Source of the DNA: Gammaproteobacteria bacterium UBA7310
GTDB taxonomy: Bacteria > Pseudomonadota > Gammaproteobacteria > Pseudomonadales > Ketobacteraceae
Reading direction: 5' to 3'
Length of the DNA stretch: 64,000 bases
Assembly (NCBI GenBank): GCA_002471665.1
Contig: DKQK01000002.1
Location: 1 to 64,000 of the forward strand
Made by a program: the position numbers and the translations under genes
In this document: piece after piece, positions 1-8,394 of the stretch
Numbering within the stretch: the first letter of the stretch is position 1
Layout: every line of letters starts with the position of its first letter
Notes under the pieces: generated by a model
The model's database searches: none
What the model was told of the DNA's origin: nothing
Seen by the model: the letters and a program-made list of their open reading frames with translations, nothing else

Positions 1-4
1 AACC

Positions 5-988
5 ATGAAACCACGTTACAGCGCCCTGTGCGCACTGCTGCTGTTCAGTACCCCCCTGCCCCTTGCCCATGGCGAGGGCCGCCAGGCCGGCATCAGCCCC
101 TGGGGGCCCAATGATGAGATCGGGCGGTTGAACCTGATGACCGATGAATCCCGTGCCCGGGTGCTGGCTCGCATTCGCGGTGGCAAAAGTTATGACCTGT
201 CGGTGGAGTACTTTATCGGCATGCCCAGCTGGCAGGCGGCCGGCGACCCCCACTACCGCATTTGGATGACCCACACCCCCGAGGGCACGGTAATCGATGA
301 TCCGTTACAGCTGGGCACCACCATGAACCAGCACGTCAGTTACACCGGCGCGGCGGTGTCCATGTACACCCACATGGGCACCCACATCGATGCACTCAAT
401 CACTTCGGCCTGGATGGGAAAATCTGGAACCGCTTTGCGGCAAAGGATCACGCCGGGGATCGCGGCTGGCGCGTTGCGGGGGTGGAAAACTTTCCACCCA
501 TCGTTGCCCGAGGCGTGCTCATCGATGTGGCGGCCGCCAAGGGCAAACCCATGCTGGACGACGGCTACCGCATTACCCGCGCCGATATCGAGCAGGCGCT
601 GCAACGACAGAAAGTAGAGTTGCAAACCGGCGATGTGGTGTTGCTGCGCACCGGCCGCATGCAGGAGTATGAGAACGCCCATGCCTACATGCAAAACCCA
701 CCGGGCCTGGGCTACCATGCCGCCCGTTATCTGGTGGAAACCGCCGGCGCCATGGTGGTGGGTGCCGACAATCTCAGCCTGGAGGCGTTTCCTTCGCAAC
801 TGGAATCCGATTACGTGCCCGTGCACACCTATCTGTTGGCGGAACAGGGCACCCCCATTATCGAACTGGCCTATCTGGAGGATCTATCCCGCGATCAGGT
901 CTATGAATTTGCCTTTATCGGCAGCCCACTGAAATTCCGCGGTGCGGATGCTGCCCCTCTGCGCCCCACCGCTTTTCCACTTGATTGA
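5..988 (+). CDS. Secreted cyclase-family (kynurenine formamidase-like) metal hydrolase
   Basis: The 327-residue product has an N-terminal signal peptide (residues 1 to about 23, positive MKPR then a leucine-rich core). The hallmark of the cyclase/Kynurenine formamidase family (PF04199) is present as HMGTHIDALNHF, with metal ligands H123, H127 and D129. Members hydrolyse amide or ester bonds with a divalent metal; the substrate here is unknown and the export signal argues against a simple tryptophan-catabolic role. The ATG lies only four bases inside the window, so its ribosome binding site is not visible, but the signal peptide makes this start believable. A nitroreductase gene follows after 15 bases and is probably co-transcribed. 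Confidence 0.85.
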   Translation: MKPRYSALCALLLFSTPLPLAHGEGRQAGISPWGPNDEIGRLNLMTDESRARVLARIRGGKSYDLSVEYFIGMPSWQAAGDPHYRIWMTHTPEGTVIDDPLQLGTTMNQHVSYTGAAVSMYTHMGTHIDALNHFGLDGKIWNRFAAKDHAGDRGWRVAGVENFPPIVARGVLIDVAAAKGKPMLDDGYRITRADIEQALQRQKVELQTGDVVLLRTGRMQEYENAHAYMQNPPGLGYHAARYLVETAGAMVVGADNLSLEAFPSQLESDYVPVHTYLLAEQGTPIIELAYLEDLSRDQVYEFAFIGSPLKFRGADAAPLRPTAFPLD

Positions 989-1003
989 TAACGGAGTATG
1001 CAC

Positions 1004-1561
1004 ATGAACCCTTTAATAACCCGATCCAGCAATCTGCCGGTGGACCCGATGTTTCTTGCCCGTTGGTCCCCACGGGCTTTCGATGGCAGCCCTCTGCCGC
1101 TGACCGATTTGATGACCATGTTCGAGGCCGCGCGCTGGGCGCCTTCCGCCAACAATAAACAACCGTGGCGGTTTATGTACGCCCTGCAGGGGGATCAACA
1201 TTGGCAAACCTTTGTCTCGCTGCTGCACCCCGCCAACGCCGGTTGGGCACAGCACGCCGGTGCACTGGTTTTTCTGCTGGCGGATACCGACCCGCCCACC
1301 CATCGTTTTGATGCCGGCGCGGCCTGGAGCCATATTGCTTTGCAGGCCCAGCTGCTGGGCTATCAGGCCCACGCCATGGCAGGGATTTTACATACCGACG
1401 TGCGCACTAAACTGGTGGTGCCGGAGCACCTCAGTGTGGAGATCGCAATTGCCATCGGTGCGCAGGGCAAACCCAGGCAGCTACCCGAGCCGCTGCGTGC
1501 GCGGGAACAACCCAGCGACCGGCTGGCCCTGGCCGAACTGATCACCCATGGCGGGTACTGA
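1004..1561 (+). CDS. Nitroreductase-family flavoprotein
   Basis: The product (185 residues) has the opening pattern of FMN-dependent nitroreductases: WSPRAF near the start, then AARWAPSANNKQPWRF, the conserved flavin-contact segment. Such enzymes reduce nitro groups, quinones or other electron acceptors with NAD(P)H. The ATG at 1004 is preferred to the in-frame ATG at 998 because GGAG sits 7 bases before 1004 but only about 1 base before 998. It follows the secreted cyclase with a short gap, which suggests one transcript. It converges on alkB, sharing a strong hairpin at the junction. The physiological substrate cannot be told from sequence. Confidence 0.85.
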   Translation: MNPLITRSSNLPVDPMFLARWSPRAFDGSPLPLTDLMTMFEAARWAPSANNKQPWRFMYALQGDQHWQTFVSLLHPANAGWAQHAGALVFLLADTDPPTHRFDAGAAWSHIALQAQLLGYQAHAMAGILHTDVRTKLVVPEHLSVEIAIAIGAQGKPRQLPEPLRAREQPSDRLALAELITHGGY

Positions 1562-1565
1562 TGTT

Positions 1566-1606
1566 GATTCTGGCGGGCTGGAGGAGTTTACCGGCCCGCC
1601 AGAATC
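1566..1606. repeat. 13-bp perfect inverted repeat at convergent gene ends
   Basis: GATTCTGGCGGGC (1566-1578) pairs perfectly with GCCCGCCAGAATC (1594-1606) around a 15-base loop. It begins five bases after the nitroreductase stop and its right arm lies inside the last codons of alkB on the other strand. There is no clear T-run on either side, so it is terminator-like in place but not a classic intrinsic terminator. It may act as a shared 3' stabilising stem. Confidence 0.6.
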
Positions 1607-2202
1607 GTGCGGAAGGTCAGATTAATACGCGGGGCATGTACTGTTTTGGTTGGTGGTAACCGGTGCAGCCAGTGCGTTTGCGTGGTGCCTTTCATCACCA
1701 GCAGGCTACCGTGCTCCAACACCCGGCTAATGGTTTCCCGGGTCTTTTTGTGTTTAAAGGCAAACTTGCGATCAGCCCCCAAACTCAGCGAACCAATGGC
1801 ACCATGCCGCTTCAGATCCTTTTCTGCATCACTGTGCCACGCCATGCCTTCACGGCCATCATGATACAGGTTAAGCAGGCAGGCGTTGTAGGTTTCACCA
1901 CTGTGCTGCTCTACAATGCCTTTCAATGTCTGCAACACCGGTATCCAGGGCAACGCGGTTTTGGTGGTTCCGGAATAGGTATAGGAGAAAGGGCGATCCG
2001 CATACCAAGCCACTTTCCGTTTGGTAAAAATGGTGCGGCCGCAGATGATCGCCTGATCCGGCCGCCATGGGATTGTATTCAGCAACCGGTCATAGTAGTG
2101 CGCACCTTGCGCACCGGACAGGATCGGCCCGTAGTAATAGACCGTGCCGTCAACGGGCAACAAATTGCGTGGTTGGTTATCTATCTGTTCCAAGAGATCC
2201 AT
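1588..2202 (-). CDS. alkB: AlkB-family 2OG-Fe(II) dioxygenase (alkylated DNA repair)
   Basis: The 204-residue product is an ALKBH2/3-like AlkB homologue. Iron ligands are visible as H123-x-D125 (AWHSDAE) and H180 (THWLHRLP); the 2-oxoglutarate and fold arginines are in RINLTFR near the C-terminus. The N-terminal part carries the PW(R) and YSGT elements typical of nucleotide-recognition lids. The family removes 1-methyladenine and 3-methylcytosine lesions by oxidative demethylation. The ATG at 2202 is chosen; the longer frame begins with TTG at 2226. It overlaps the end of the upstream Ada-domain gene by 22 bases, so it is the third gene of a tight three-gene operon. Confidence 0.9.
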   Translation of the reverse strand: MDLLEQIDNQPRNLLPVDGTVYYYGPILSGAQGAHYYDRLLNTIPWRPDQAIICGRTIFTKRKVAWYADRPFSYTYSGTTKTALPWIPVLQTLKGIVEQHSGETYNACLLNLYHDGREGMAWHSDAEKDLKRHGAIGSLSLGADRKFAFKHKKTRETISRVLEHGSLLVMKGTTQTHWLHRLPPTKTVHAPRINLTFRTILAGR

Positions 2203-2426
2203 CGTGTATAGGCATCTTTCATACAATGAGCGCAGGGTCGGTAACCGCTCCCAACGGCTTCATCTTCACTGGCAAAAAACACGCGCTGTTGTCGGCCCAT
2301 GCGTTTACCGGATTTACAATATAACGTGCCGTAGATTTTCAGCCTACGATGACCCGCAAACTGAATACTCTTATCGTTGAGCATGATCCTGAGCTCAGCA
2401 TCGTCAATATCACAGTGCCGGATCAT
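2181..2426 (-). CDS. Stand-alone Ada-type metal-binding domain protein
   Basis: This 81-residue protein is almost entirely one domain like the N-terminal zinc domain of Ada (PF02805): KIYGTLYC..., then RVFFASEDEAVGSGYRPCAHCM. Compared with E. coli Ada (Cys38, 42, 69, 72), the first cysteine and the final CxxC are kept, but the second position is lysine in the segment CKSGKRM. In Ada the first cysteine accepts methyl groups from DNA phosphotriesters. No AraC or methyltransferase domain is attached. From memory, small proteins with this SGKRM form exist in other bacteria, so the change may be a family trait. The ATG lies one base after the stop of the upstream 2OG oxygenase and the 3' end overlaps alkB. 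Confidence 0.8.
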   Translation of the reverse strand: MIRHCDIDDAELRIMLNDKSIQFAGHRRLKIYGTLYCKSGKRMGRQQRVFFASEDEAVGSGYRPCAHCMKDAYTRWISWNR

Positions 2427-2427
2427 A

Positions 2428-3150
2428 TCAGCTCACCGCATCGTGAAAGATAATCCCCATGGTATAGCGTTTACCATGATGGACCTCACTCACACCGTGT
2501 CGCATAGTGGCACGGCAATAGCCGCGCGTACTCTTAACCGGCCGGAACCGGGTGGCCAGTAAAATCATGTCACCGCGCCTGGGGGTCAGTACGATGGGTT
2601 TGGACTGTGCCCTTGGCAGCTGCTCGGTCATAACGAATGCACCACCGCTGTAGTCGGCACCCGCTTCACTGAGAAAGCAGGCCGCCTGAATGGGAAAGTA
2701 CAGGTCGCCGTACAAATCCTGATGCAGTGTGTTATGGCCACCTGCGCCATACTCCAGAATTAATGGCGTGGGTTGCCGCTGGTCATGTTCATGACAAACC
2801 TTTTGCAGTTCATCGTGTTGTGTGGGAAACCGTTGCTCCAACCGCAACTGTTCCATCCAGCAGTTGGCAATCGGCACAAGCTTTGGATAAAGGTGTTGGC
2901 GCAACGCCTGCACCGATTCCGGCAAGGGGTAATCCCAATACTTATAACGGCCCAAACCATAGCGATGGCGTTCCATAACAACGGTTTTTCTATAGCCATC
3001 CTCGGCATCAAACCCATCAATCAGGCGCTGGCACTGGGTGACGTCCAACAGCCCGGTAACCACGGCAAAGCCTGAGCGATTCAGATCCCCGGTCACTTGC
3101 TCCCAGTCAATGGTGTAGAGTTGGTTTTCAATTTCAGGCACGTTGTACAT
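2428..3150 (-). CDS. 2OG-Fe(II) oxygenase of the ada/alkB-linked type
   Basis: The 240-residue product shows a prolyl-4-hydroxylase-like double-stranded beta-helix core: H143-x-D145 in LHQDLYGDLYFP, a third histidine in MRHGVSEV (H218), and an arginine after HHGKRY for 2-oxoglutarate. It resembles COG3826-type proteins, known from ada operons, but the substrate is not established. The ATG at 3150 is used; the longer frame starts with TTG at 3210 without a ribosome binding site. It is the first gene of an operon with the Ada-domain gene and alkB, which points to a role in the alkylation response. Confidence 0.8.
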   Translation of the reverse strand: MYNVPEIENQLYTIDWEQVTGDLNRSGFAVVTGLLDVTQCQRLIDGFDAEDGYRKTVVMERHRYGLGRYKYWDYPLPESVQALRQHLYPKLVPIANCWMEQLRLEQRFPTQHDELQKVCHEHDQRQPTPLILEYGAGGHNTLHQDLYGDLYFPIQAACFLSEAGADYSGGAFVMTEQLPRAQSKPIVLTPRRGDMILLATRFRPVKSTRGYCRATMRHGVSEVHHGKRYTMGIIFHDAVS

Positions 3151-3344
3151 CCGTTGTAAGATCGTTGCAGAACAAGCCTTGGGCACGGCCCCGGCATTTC
3201 TATTCTGCAAGCCTAGGCAAAAGCGGTGAACATCTCGACCCGTTTCTTGCGGTTGTTACGTACTGTGGATGGGTGGTTACAGAGAGGGGCAACGGGCTGG
3301 TTACTGCACAGCAGCGCCCGCCGCCCCCGGCGGATTCACACTGA

Positions 3345-4361
3345 TTACATCTGGCTGCCCATATGATTCAGGGTCCTGATCAATTGCGACACATAGCTCA
3401 TTTCATTGTCATACCAGGACACCACCCGCACTTCATAAATTTTGGTGCCACAGCGTTGCGCAAGGGTTTGGGTGGCATCAAACAGTGAGCCGAAGCGGGT
3501 TCCGATGATATCACTGGAGACCAGCTCTTCGTCGGTATAGCCGAAGGTTTCATCGGCTGCATTTTTCATGGCTTCATTAATACCCGCAACACTCACGGTT
3601 TCCGTATCATCCTTCAGGGTGGCGTCCAGAATGGTAATGGAGCCCGACGGCACGGGGACCCGTTGCGCCGACCCGATCAGCTTGCCGTCCAGCTCCGGAA
3701 TGACCAGGCCGATGGCTTTGGCAGCGCCGGTTGAGTTGGGTACGATGTTGATGGCACCGGCCCTGGCCCGGCGAAAATCCCCTTTGCGATGGGGGCCATC
3801 AATAATCATCTGGTCACCGGTGTAGGCATGGATGGTGGTCATAAAACCTGTTCTCAGTTCCCGGTAATCGTTCAATGCTTTGGCCATGGGCGCCAGGCAA
3901 TTGGTGGTACAGGAGGCGCCGGAAACAATCAGGTCTTCGCTTTTCAACGTTTGATGGTTGACGCCATAAACGATGGTGGGCAGATCATTACCCGCCGGTG
4001 CGGAAATCAGTACCCGCTTGGCCCCGGCATCAATATGCGCCTGACTTTTGGCCTTGGAGCAGAAAAAACCGGTGCACTCCAGCACCACATCCACACCATA
4101 GTCACCCCAGGGCAATTTACTTGGATCAGGTTCTTTATGAATTCTGATTTTCTTGCCGTCAACAATCAGCGAATCCTCATCGCTCTCAACCGTATGCCCC
4201 GAAAACGGCCCCTGCACACTGTCGTATTTCAACAGCTGGGCCAGCATCTTCGGCTCAGTTAAATCATTGATGGCCACCACGTCAAAACGATCATCTGCAA
4301 AGATATTTCGGAACGTCAGCTTTCCTATTCTTCCAAAGCCATTAATGGCAACCTTAAGCAT
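3345..4361 (-). CDS. gap: Glyceraldehyde-3-phosphate dehydrogenase, type I
   Basis: Full-length (338 residues) phosphorylating GAPDH. The N-terminal Rossmann motif is INGFGRIGK, with D33 in INDL suggesting NAD+ use. The catalytic cysteine is C151 in SGASCTTNCLAPMAK and the partner histidine is H178 in TTIHAYTGDQ. The C-terminal WYDNEMSY segment is intact. It interconverts glyceraldehyde 3-phosphate and 1,3-bisphosphoglycerate in the cytoplasm. The ATG is preceded by GGGGAAAGACT. It appears to be a single-gene unit: 194 bases separate it from the 2OG operon and 244 bases from the upstream unknown. Confidence 0.95.
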   Translation of the reverse strand: MLKVAINGFGRIGKLTFRNIFADDRFDVVAINDLTEPKMLAQLLKYDSVQGPFSGHTVESDEDSLIVDGKKIRIHKEPDPSKLPWGDYGVDVVLECTGFFCSKAKSQAHIDAGAKRVLISAPAGNDLPTIVYGVNHQTLKSEDLIVSGASCTTNCLAPMAKALNDYRELRTGFMTTIHAYTGDQMIIDGPHRKGDFRRARAGAINIVPNSTGAAKAIGLVIPELDGKLIGSAQRVPVPSGSITILDATLKDDTETVSVAGINEAMKNAADETFGYTDEELVSSDIIGTRFGSLFDATQTLAQRCGTKIYEVRVVSWYDNEMSYVSQLIRTLNHMGSQM

Positions 4362-4416
4362 AGTCTTTCCCCTAGTCTGAATATCTGCAGTAGAATTTAC
4401 ACGAGCTACGGTGATT

Positions 4417-4433
4417 TCTGGCCGGTGGCCAGA
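4417..4433. repeat. Short perfect inverted repeat upstream of gap
   Basis: TCTGGCC (4417-4423) and GGCCAGA (4427-4433) form a 7-bp stem with a 3-base loop, 56 bases upstream of the gap start codon. It lies in the 244-base gap between gap and the end of the upstream gene, so it could be an operator or 5' leader hairpin for gap. No gene is otherwise visible in this gap. Confidence 0.35.
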
Positions 4434-4605
4434 TTAAGGAGAGGGTGTTTGCTGTTGGCCATCCGGTTGCACCTGGCATCAACAGAACGTTGCACCACAA
4501 ACCTGATAGTAGTGTTAATCAAATCAAATCACCAGTCCACCGGGGCTGAATCAAAGGGTGAGCGCGCCTGTGGCGGGATAAACAGCCGTGCATATATGAT
4601 CCAGA

Positions 4606-5250
4606 TCAACGGTTTGCCATATAGGAAGCATTGAGAATACTGGGTCGATCCAACTCCTTAAATACGTTCAAATTGATGCCCTGCCATGACTGCTGTTTCC
4701 GCGCTTGTTTAAGAGCCTGCACCAGTGCCTGTGCCCGCTGGCTCAGCTCAGTGGCATGAAACACATGCTGGTGCGCCACCCAGCGCTTCTGCAACAATTC
4801 AACCTGGCTGGAAAGACTGTCTGCCCTTGCGATGATGTTGTTAATGGACTGATCCAACTCACGAAGCTGGTCAGGCTGTACACCATTCTTAACTTCATCC
4901 TGTAGTTTCAGTGTCTCGGTAACGATGTTGATCCAGTCCATATCCACACTCACGTGATTGTAAATACGCGGTGAATAATGTTCTGCCCGGGTCAGCGCAC
5001 TGCGCAGTTTGGTCCAGATTGCCTCTCTTGCCTGCTGATCGCTTTCAACTTCCAGCTTCAGTATCAGGTATTTGCAGTTCAGTAAATTGGCTGAGTTGCT
5101 GGTGGGATTAAAAAACAGCGCTGTTTCCACGTCATTAGAGCCTTTTTCAATCAGCTTCAAGCCTTTGTCCTGATATCCATAGTCCGCAATTTGCCGGATC
5201 ATCAGTTCCGCCCGCAGCGTGTAAGTGTAATACGCTGAAGGTTTCACCAT
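4606..5250 (-). CDS. Uncharacterised alpha-helical protein, partner of the TPR-type membrane protein
   Basis: I do not recognise this 214-residue protein. It is almost wholly helical by composition, with heptad-like runs (about residues 120-200) suggesting coiled coil, and repeat-like segments near the start (YYTYTLRAELMIRQIADYGYQDKGLKLIEKG) of TPR flavour. There is no signal peptide or membrane segment. It starts 15 bases after the stop of the larger gene at 5266, with GGAG upstream of the ATG, so the two are expected to be made together and may form a complex. The similar helical repeats hint that it could continue the repeat array of its partner. Confidence 0.6.
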   Translation of the reverse strand: MVKPSAYYTYTLRAELMIRQIADYGYQDKGLKLIEKGSNDVETALFFNPTSNSANLLNCKYLILKLEVESDQQAREAIWTKLRSALTRAEHYSPRIYNHVSVDMDWINIVTETLKLQDEVKNGVQPDQLRELDQSINNIIARADSLSSQVELLQKRWVAHQHVFHATELSQRAQALVQALKQARKQQSWQGINLNVFKELDRPSILNASYMANR

Positions 5251-5265
5251 TATTGCACGCTCCAG

Positions 5266-7047
5266 CTATTGTTCCGCGATATGCAGATCCGCATCAGCCC
5301 GCCTTGGTTCCGAGTACACCTGGCCAAGAAACTGAAGTGCCTGGTAGTTATTCGGCAACGCCGCCTCCGCCTGGCGCAACATGTGTTCAGCCAGATTGAG
5401 CCGCATTTGAAACGCGGATTTACCCGGCTTACCAGGGCGATCCTTCCATTGCTCCGGTTGTACGTGGTTGTTGCCCGTCTCTGTTTCACATTGATCAAGC
5501 AACCAATCTCCAGGCTGAAAATCCTCAAGATCAATGATGGGGTCGGCATCCTGAATCCCTGGAGCGTACTCCAGTTCAGCAATCCGGTAATGGGTGTAAC
5601 CGGCTGCAAAATAATAGCGCGAGCAGATCTCCCGCGTTCTGGCGTCAAAGTGCCCGATTGCCGTATTGTCCGAATTTCCCGTGTACAAACGGGCTTTCTT
5701 TCTGGCTTCCTGCAACCAGCGCAAATGCTCCTGGTTGGCAACCACGATCACGCCACTGACAATCTCTTTTACTTCTCCGGCGTCCGCTTCTTCACCGCTG
5801 GTGAGTACTTTGATCTTGGCTTGATCTTCAATTCTTAATTTCCGAGGTGCACTCTGGTTACCAAAAATGGTCGCCACCATCTTATCCTTCAAATAGCCTA
5901 GATAAATGCCATAGCAATAGGCTAACTGAATACTGGTCAAGGCCTGCAGTTCCTCAAATTTGGCACAGGTGGTAATCGCGTCGGTGGAGGATGTTTTACA
6001 ATATACCCTGTAGTCCTGATCCAGTTTTTCAGACAGCGCGACCAGCTCATCATGAGCCTGATGAGTGGATCTCCAAACATAGAGCTTGGACAGGGCGGTT
6101 GCCTTATGCAACTCAACAGAGCGGATCTCCAGAACGCTCTGCGCTGAAACGGCTGCGCCGGCCGGCTGGGATCTTTTCATAAGATCCAGCAATTGCTCAT
6201 ACACGTGTATGGCCTCTGTTTCGTTGCGGTTCTCCGCAAGCGCCAAGGCCAACAGTTTCAGGCCTTCATTGAAATCGGGCATGTAGGCCCGCAGCAGACG
6301 CAGCTTTTCAATGGCCGTTAGCAGATCCTTCTGCCCGCCAAAGGCAAAGTAGCGGGAAAGCGCGCTTTTGCCGTCATAAAATGCGGCAAACGAGCGCCGG
6401 TCAGGAAAGCTGATGTTATGAACCGGCAAAGACCGCTGCCAGTTCACGATGTCTTCATTCTTTTCCGATCGGTTGGTCAGATCAAAGGCAATCTGAAAGA
6501 TAGCCTGATCGATCAGCCGCTCCAGCATCAAAGCCTTCTCTTTTTCAATCTCACCGGGCACCTGTGCATATTCTTCCAGATACCAGGTACGGATCAGCCG
6601 ATCCCCTCGGGTCATCCGCAGGGAAAGCAGCAAGCGATCGGGCATGGTTTGTATATCGCCTTCAATGGTCCAGCGCGGCGGTTCCGCCACCAGCGTAATG
6701 TACCGGTACAGCAAACCAACGTTGACACCTTTCACTTCAATGGTGATGTCATTGAATTTGGATTCCGAATCCGCGGCTAAAAAAAGTTGGGGAAAATCCA
6801 GCGTTTGAACTTCGACAAACCCTTTGGAGAGTGGCTTACTGGTTTTAGGTTGAAAATGGTGATCAAAGCGAGCCCGGAACAGCTCTGCGTGACTTTTACT
6901 CTCTGTGTTGTCCACCGTAATGGTGCCGATCTTCAAGTTATTGGGGCGATAGTAATCCCACACCCCTACGACCTGCATAAAGAGTATCCAGGCACCAAGC
7001 AACAGAAGAAAGACACCCACTGAGACGATAATGGCTGTAGAGAACAT
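5266..7047 (-). CDS. Single-pass membrane protein with long TPR-like soluble part
   Basis: The ATG at 7047 is chosen because AAGGGAG stands 9 bases upstream; the longest frame starts with TTG at 7170 without a binding site. The resulting 593-residue protein begins with a transmembrane segment (about residues 4-26, IIVSVGVFLLLLGAWILFM), then a beta-rich region to about residue 170, then helical repeats of TPR type from about residue 230 to the end (for example FDARTREICSRYYFAAGYTHYRIAEL and ALPNNYQALQFLGQVYSEPRRA). The bulk is probably periplasmic or cytoplasmic with one anchor. The family was not recognised. It leads a two-gene unit with the helical protein at 4606. Confidence 0.65.
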   Translation of the reverse strand: MFSTAIIVSVGVFLLLLGAWILFMQVVGVWDYYRPNNLKIGTITVDNTESKSHAELFRARFDHHFQPKTSKPLSKGFVEVQTLDFPQLFLAADSESKFNDITIEVKGVNVGLLYRYITLVAEPPRWTIEGDIQTMPDRLLLSLRMTRGDRLIRTWYLEEYAQVPGEIEKEKALMLERLIDQAIFQIAFDLTNRSEKNEDIVNWQRSLPVHNISFPDRRSFAAFYDGKSALSRYFAFGGQKDLLTAIEKLRLLRAYMPDFNEGLKLLALALAENRNETEAIHVYEQLLDLMKRSQPAGAAVSAQSVLEIRSVELHKATALSKLYVWRSTHQAHDELVALSEKLDQDYRVYCKTSSTDAITTCAKFEELQALTSIQLAYCYGIYLGYLKDKMVATIFGNQSAPRKLRIEDQAKIKVLTSGEEADAGEVKEIVSGVIVVANQEHLRWLQEARKKARLYTGNSDNTAIGHFDARTREICSRYYFAAGYTHYRIAELEYAPGIQDADPIIDLEDFQPGDWLLDQCETETGNNHVQPEQWKDRPGKPGKSAFQMRLNLAEHMLRQAEAALPNNYQALQFLGQVYSEPRRADADLHIAEQ

Positions 7048-7282
7048 TCGCTTTAACTCCCTTAGGCGTTCCAGCAGACGTGATTGGTCTATTTCTTTTA
7101 GAAAGTTGGTGAAGAGCGTCTTTGGCGAAAAAGAATGGAACACGCGATCGCACCTTGAACGTGGGCTCAATGTGATTAGTAATTAAACAGCCAACAGGCT
7201 GCAAACTTTCCTCGTCTTTTATCATTAATGGGTCGCCCACGAAAGGCAATAGAAAATTTATGGGTTTGGCGTCCGCAATGGT

Positions 7283-8356
7283 TCACTCACCCTGATGGTC
7301 GTTCAGTTTCTGTGCCGCTTCCTGCGCCCGTGCCTCCTGAATGCTTTTCTTGCGCCACATCTCCAGCCGCAAACGAACCTCACCGATGTATTCCAGTGTT
7401 TCCTGCGACAGCTCCAGATCATGCTGATCCACACGCCGTTGCATGATGGCCTCCGGCTGCAGGTGATCCGGCAACACACCCACTCCCCCCTGATTCAGTA
7501 ACCGACCGTGCAGGATGCCGTACCTGGCAATGGGTAATGTTTCGGAGCGACAATGCAGGCCCTGTTGCTGCACACTGCGCAGCAGATCTTCACTACGAAA
7601 CAGCGGGCAATTAACGCTTTCATTCCACGCGGCATCCACGTAGTCAGCCCACTGGAAACGGTCAACCTGCTGCCACTGGCCATCCACGCAGGCCACGTAG
7701 GCACCCGGCCTTTTTCCGCTTAGCGGATCCTGCTGCTGTGCCAGCACCCGGTTCCAGAAACGCAGCCCCTGAAAATTTGCCGTAAGATCCGCAAAAGAAT
7801 AAACGCCCGTGGTCTGCGCACCAAAGTAAACCGATTCCGACCACTCACCAAACAGCAACCCGCTTTCCAGGGATTTCTTCAGGTGATCCGTTACCAGAAA
7901 ATAGCTGTAACCTTCGCTGAAAAAATGGCCCAGTTTATCGGTACCGATCTCGATCCCGGCCAGGGTAATCACCGATGCCATGCGCTCGGACAACACCAGG
8001 GAAGGTGACGATTGCCAGGCAAAATCCCGGTAGATGGAATCCTGCAGTGCCACCGTGCGCCGCGACAGCAGATTGCTGTCTTCGGCGTAGGCTTCCAAGC
8101 GGCCTTCTATGGACTCACCGAATTCACGAATCAGTTTTTCGTACAGGCGTTGCTGGTCACAGCCGGGCTTGAGCCAACGCACAGACTTTTTGGGGTTGGC
8201 CTGCATGACAGGGCTGTTGGCCCGATCCAGGGCCTGCCGGATCAGGCGATTGACTTCCTGATTCAGCAGATCGACGCTGTCGGGCAAGGTGGCCGGCTCG
8301 TTGGGCAACCGGGTAAATTGATCCACTTCCGCTGCCCCCAGCTCAGTGGGCAGCAT
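7283..8356 (-). CDS. Uncharacterised protein, probably exported
   Basis: The 357-residue product from the ATG at 8356 was not recognised. A distinctive stretch is GIEIGTDKLGHFFSEGYSYF, with a histidine and acidic residues; several cysteines occur in the second half (ACVDGQ, NCPLF, HCRSE), fitting an oxidising compartment. The frame stays open upstream of the ATG and encodes a strongly hydrophobic run ending in LGAA just inside the ATG version, which looks like a cut signal peptide. A CTG at 8398, preceded by GGAG 8 bases away and overlapping the DHH gene stop as CTGA, could be the true start. Downstream lie 235 bases (7048-7282) without a clear gene. Confidence 0.65.
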   Translation of the reverse strand: MLPTELGAAEVDQFTRLPNEPATLPDSVDLLNQEVNRLIRQALDRANSPVMQANPKKSVRWLKPGCDQQRLYEKLIREFGESIEGRLEAYAEDSNLLSRRTVALQDSIYRDFAWQSSPSLVLSERMASVITLAGIEIGTDKLGHFFSEGYSYFLVTDHLKKSLESGLLFGEWSESVYFGAQTTGVYSFADLTANFQGLRFWNRVLAQQQDPLSGKRPGAYVACVDGQWQQVDRFQWADYVDAAWNESVNCPLFRSEDLLRSVQQQGLHCRSETLPIARYGILHGRLLNQGGVGVLPDHLQPEAIMQRRVDQHDLELSQETLEYIGEVRLRLEMWRKKSIQEARAQEAAQKLNDHQGE

Positions 8357-8394
8357 GATGAAGAAAATCAGCAGGAGAGAGAAATGCAGATTGA

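Noticed and set aside
4425..4634. A 69-codon plus-strand frame between gap and the unknown at 4606
   Set aside because: No ribosome binding site, no recognisable content, and it runs into the 3' end of the opposite gene.
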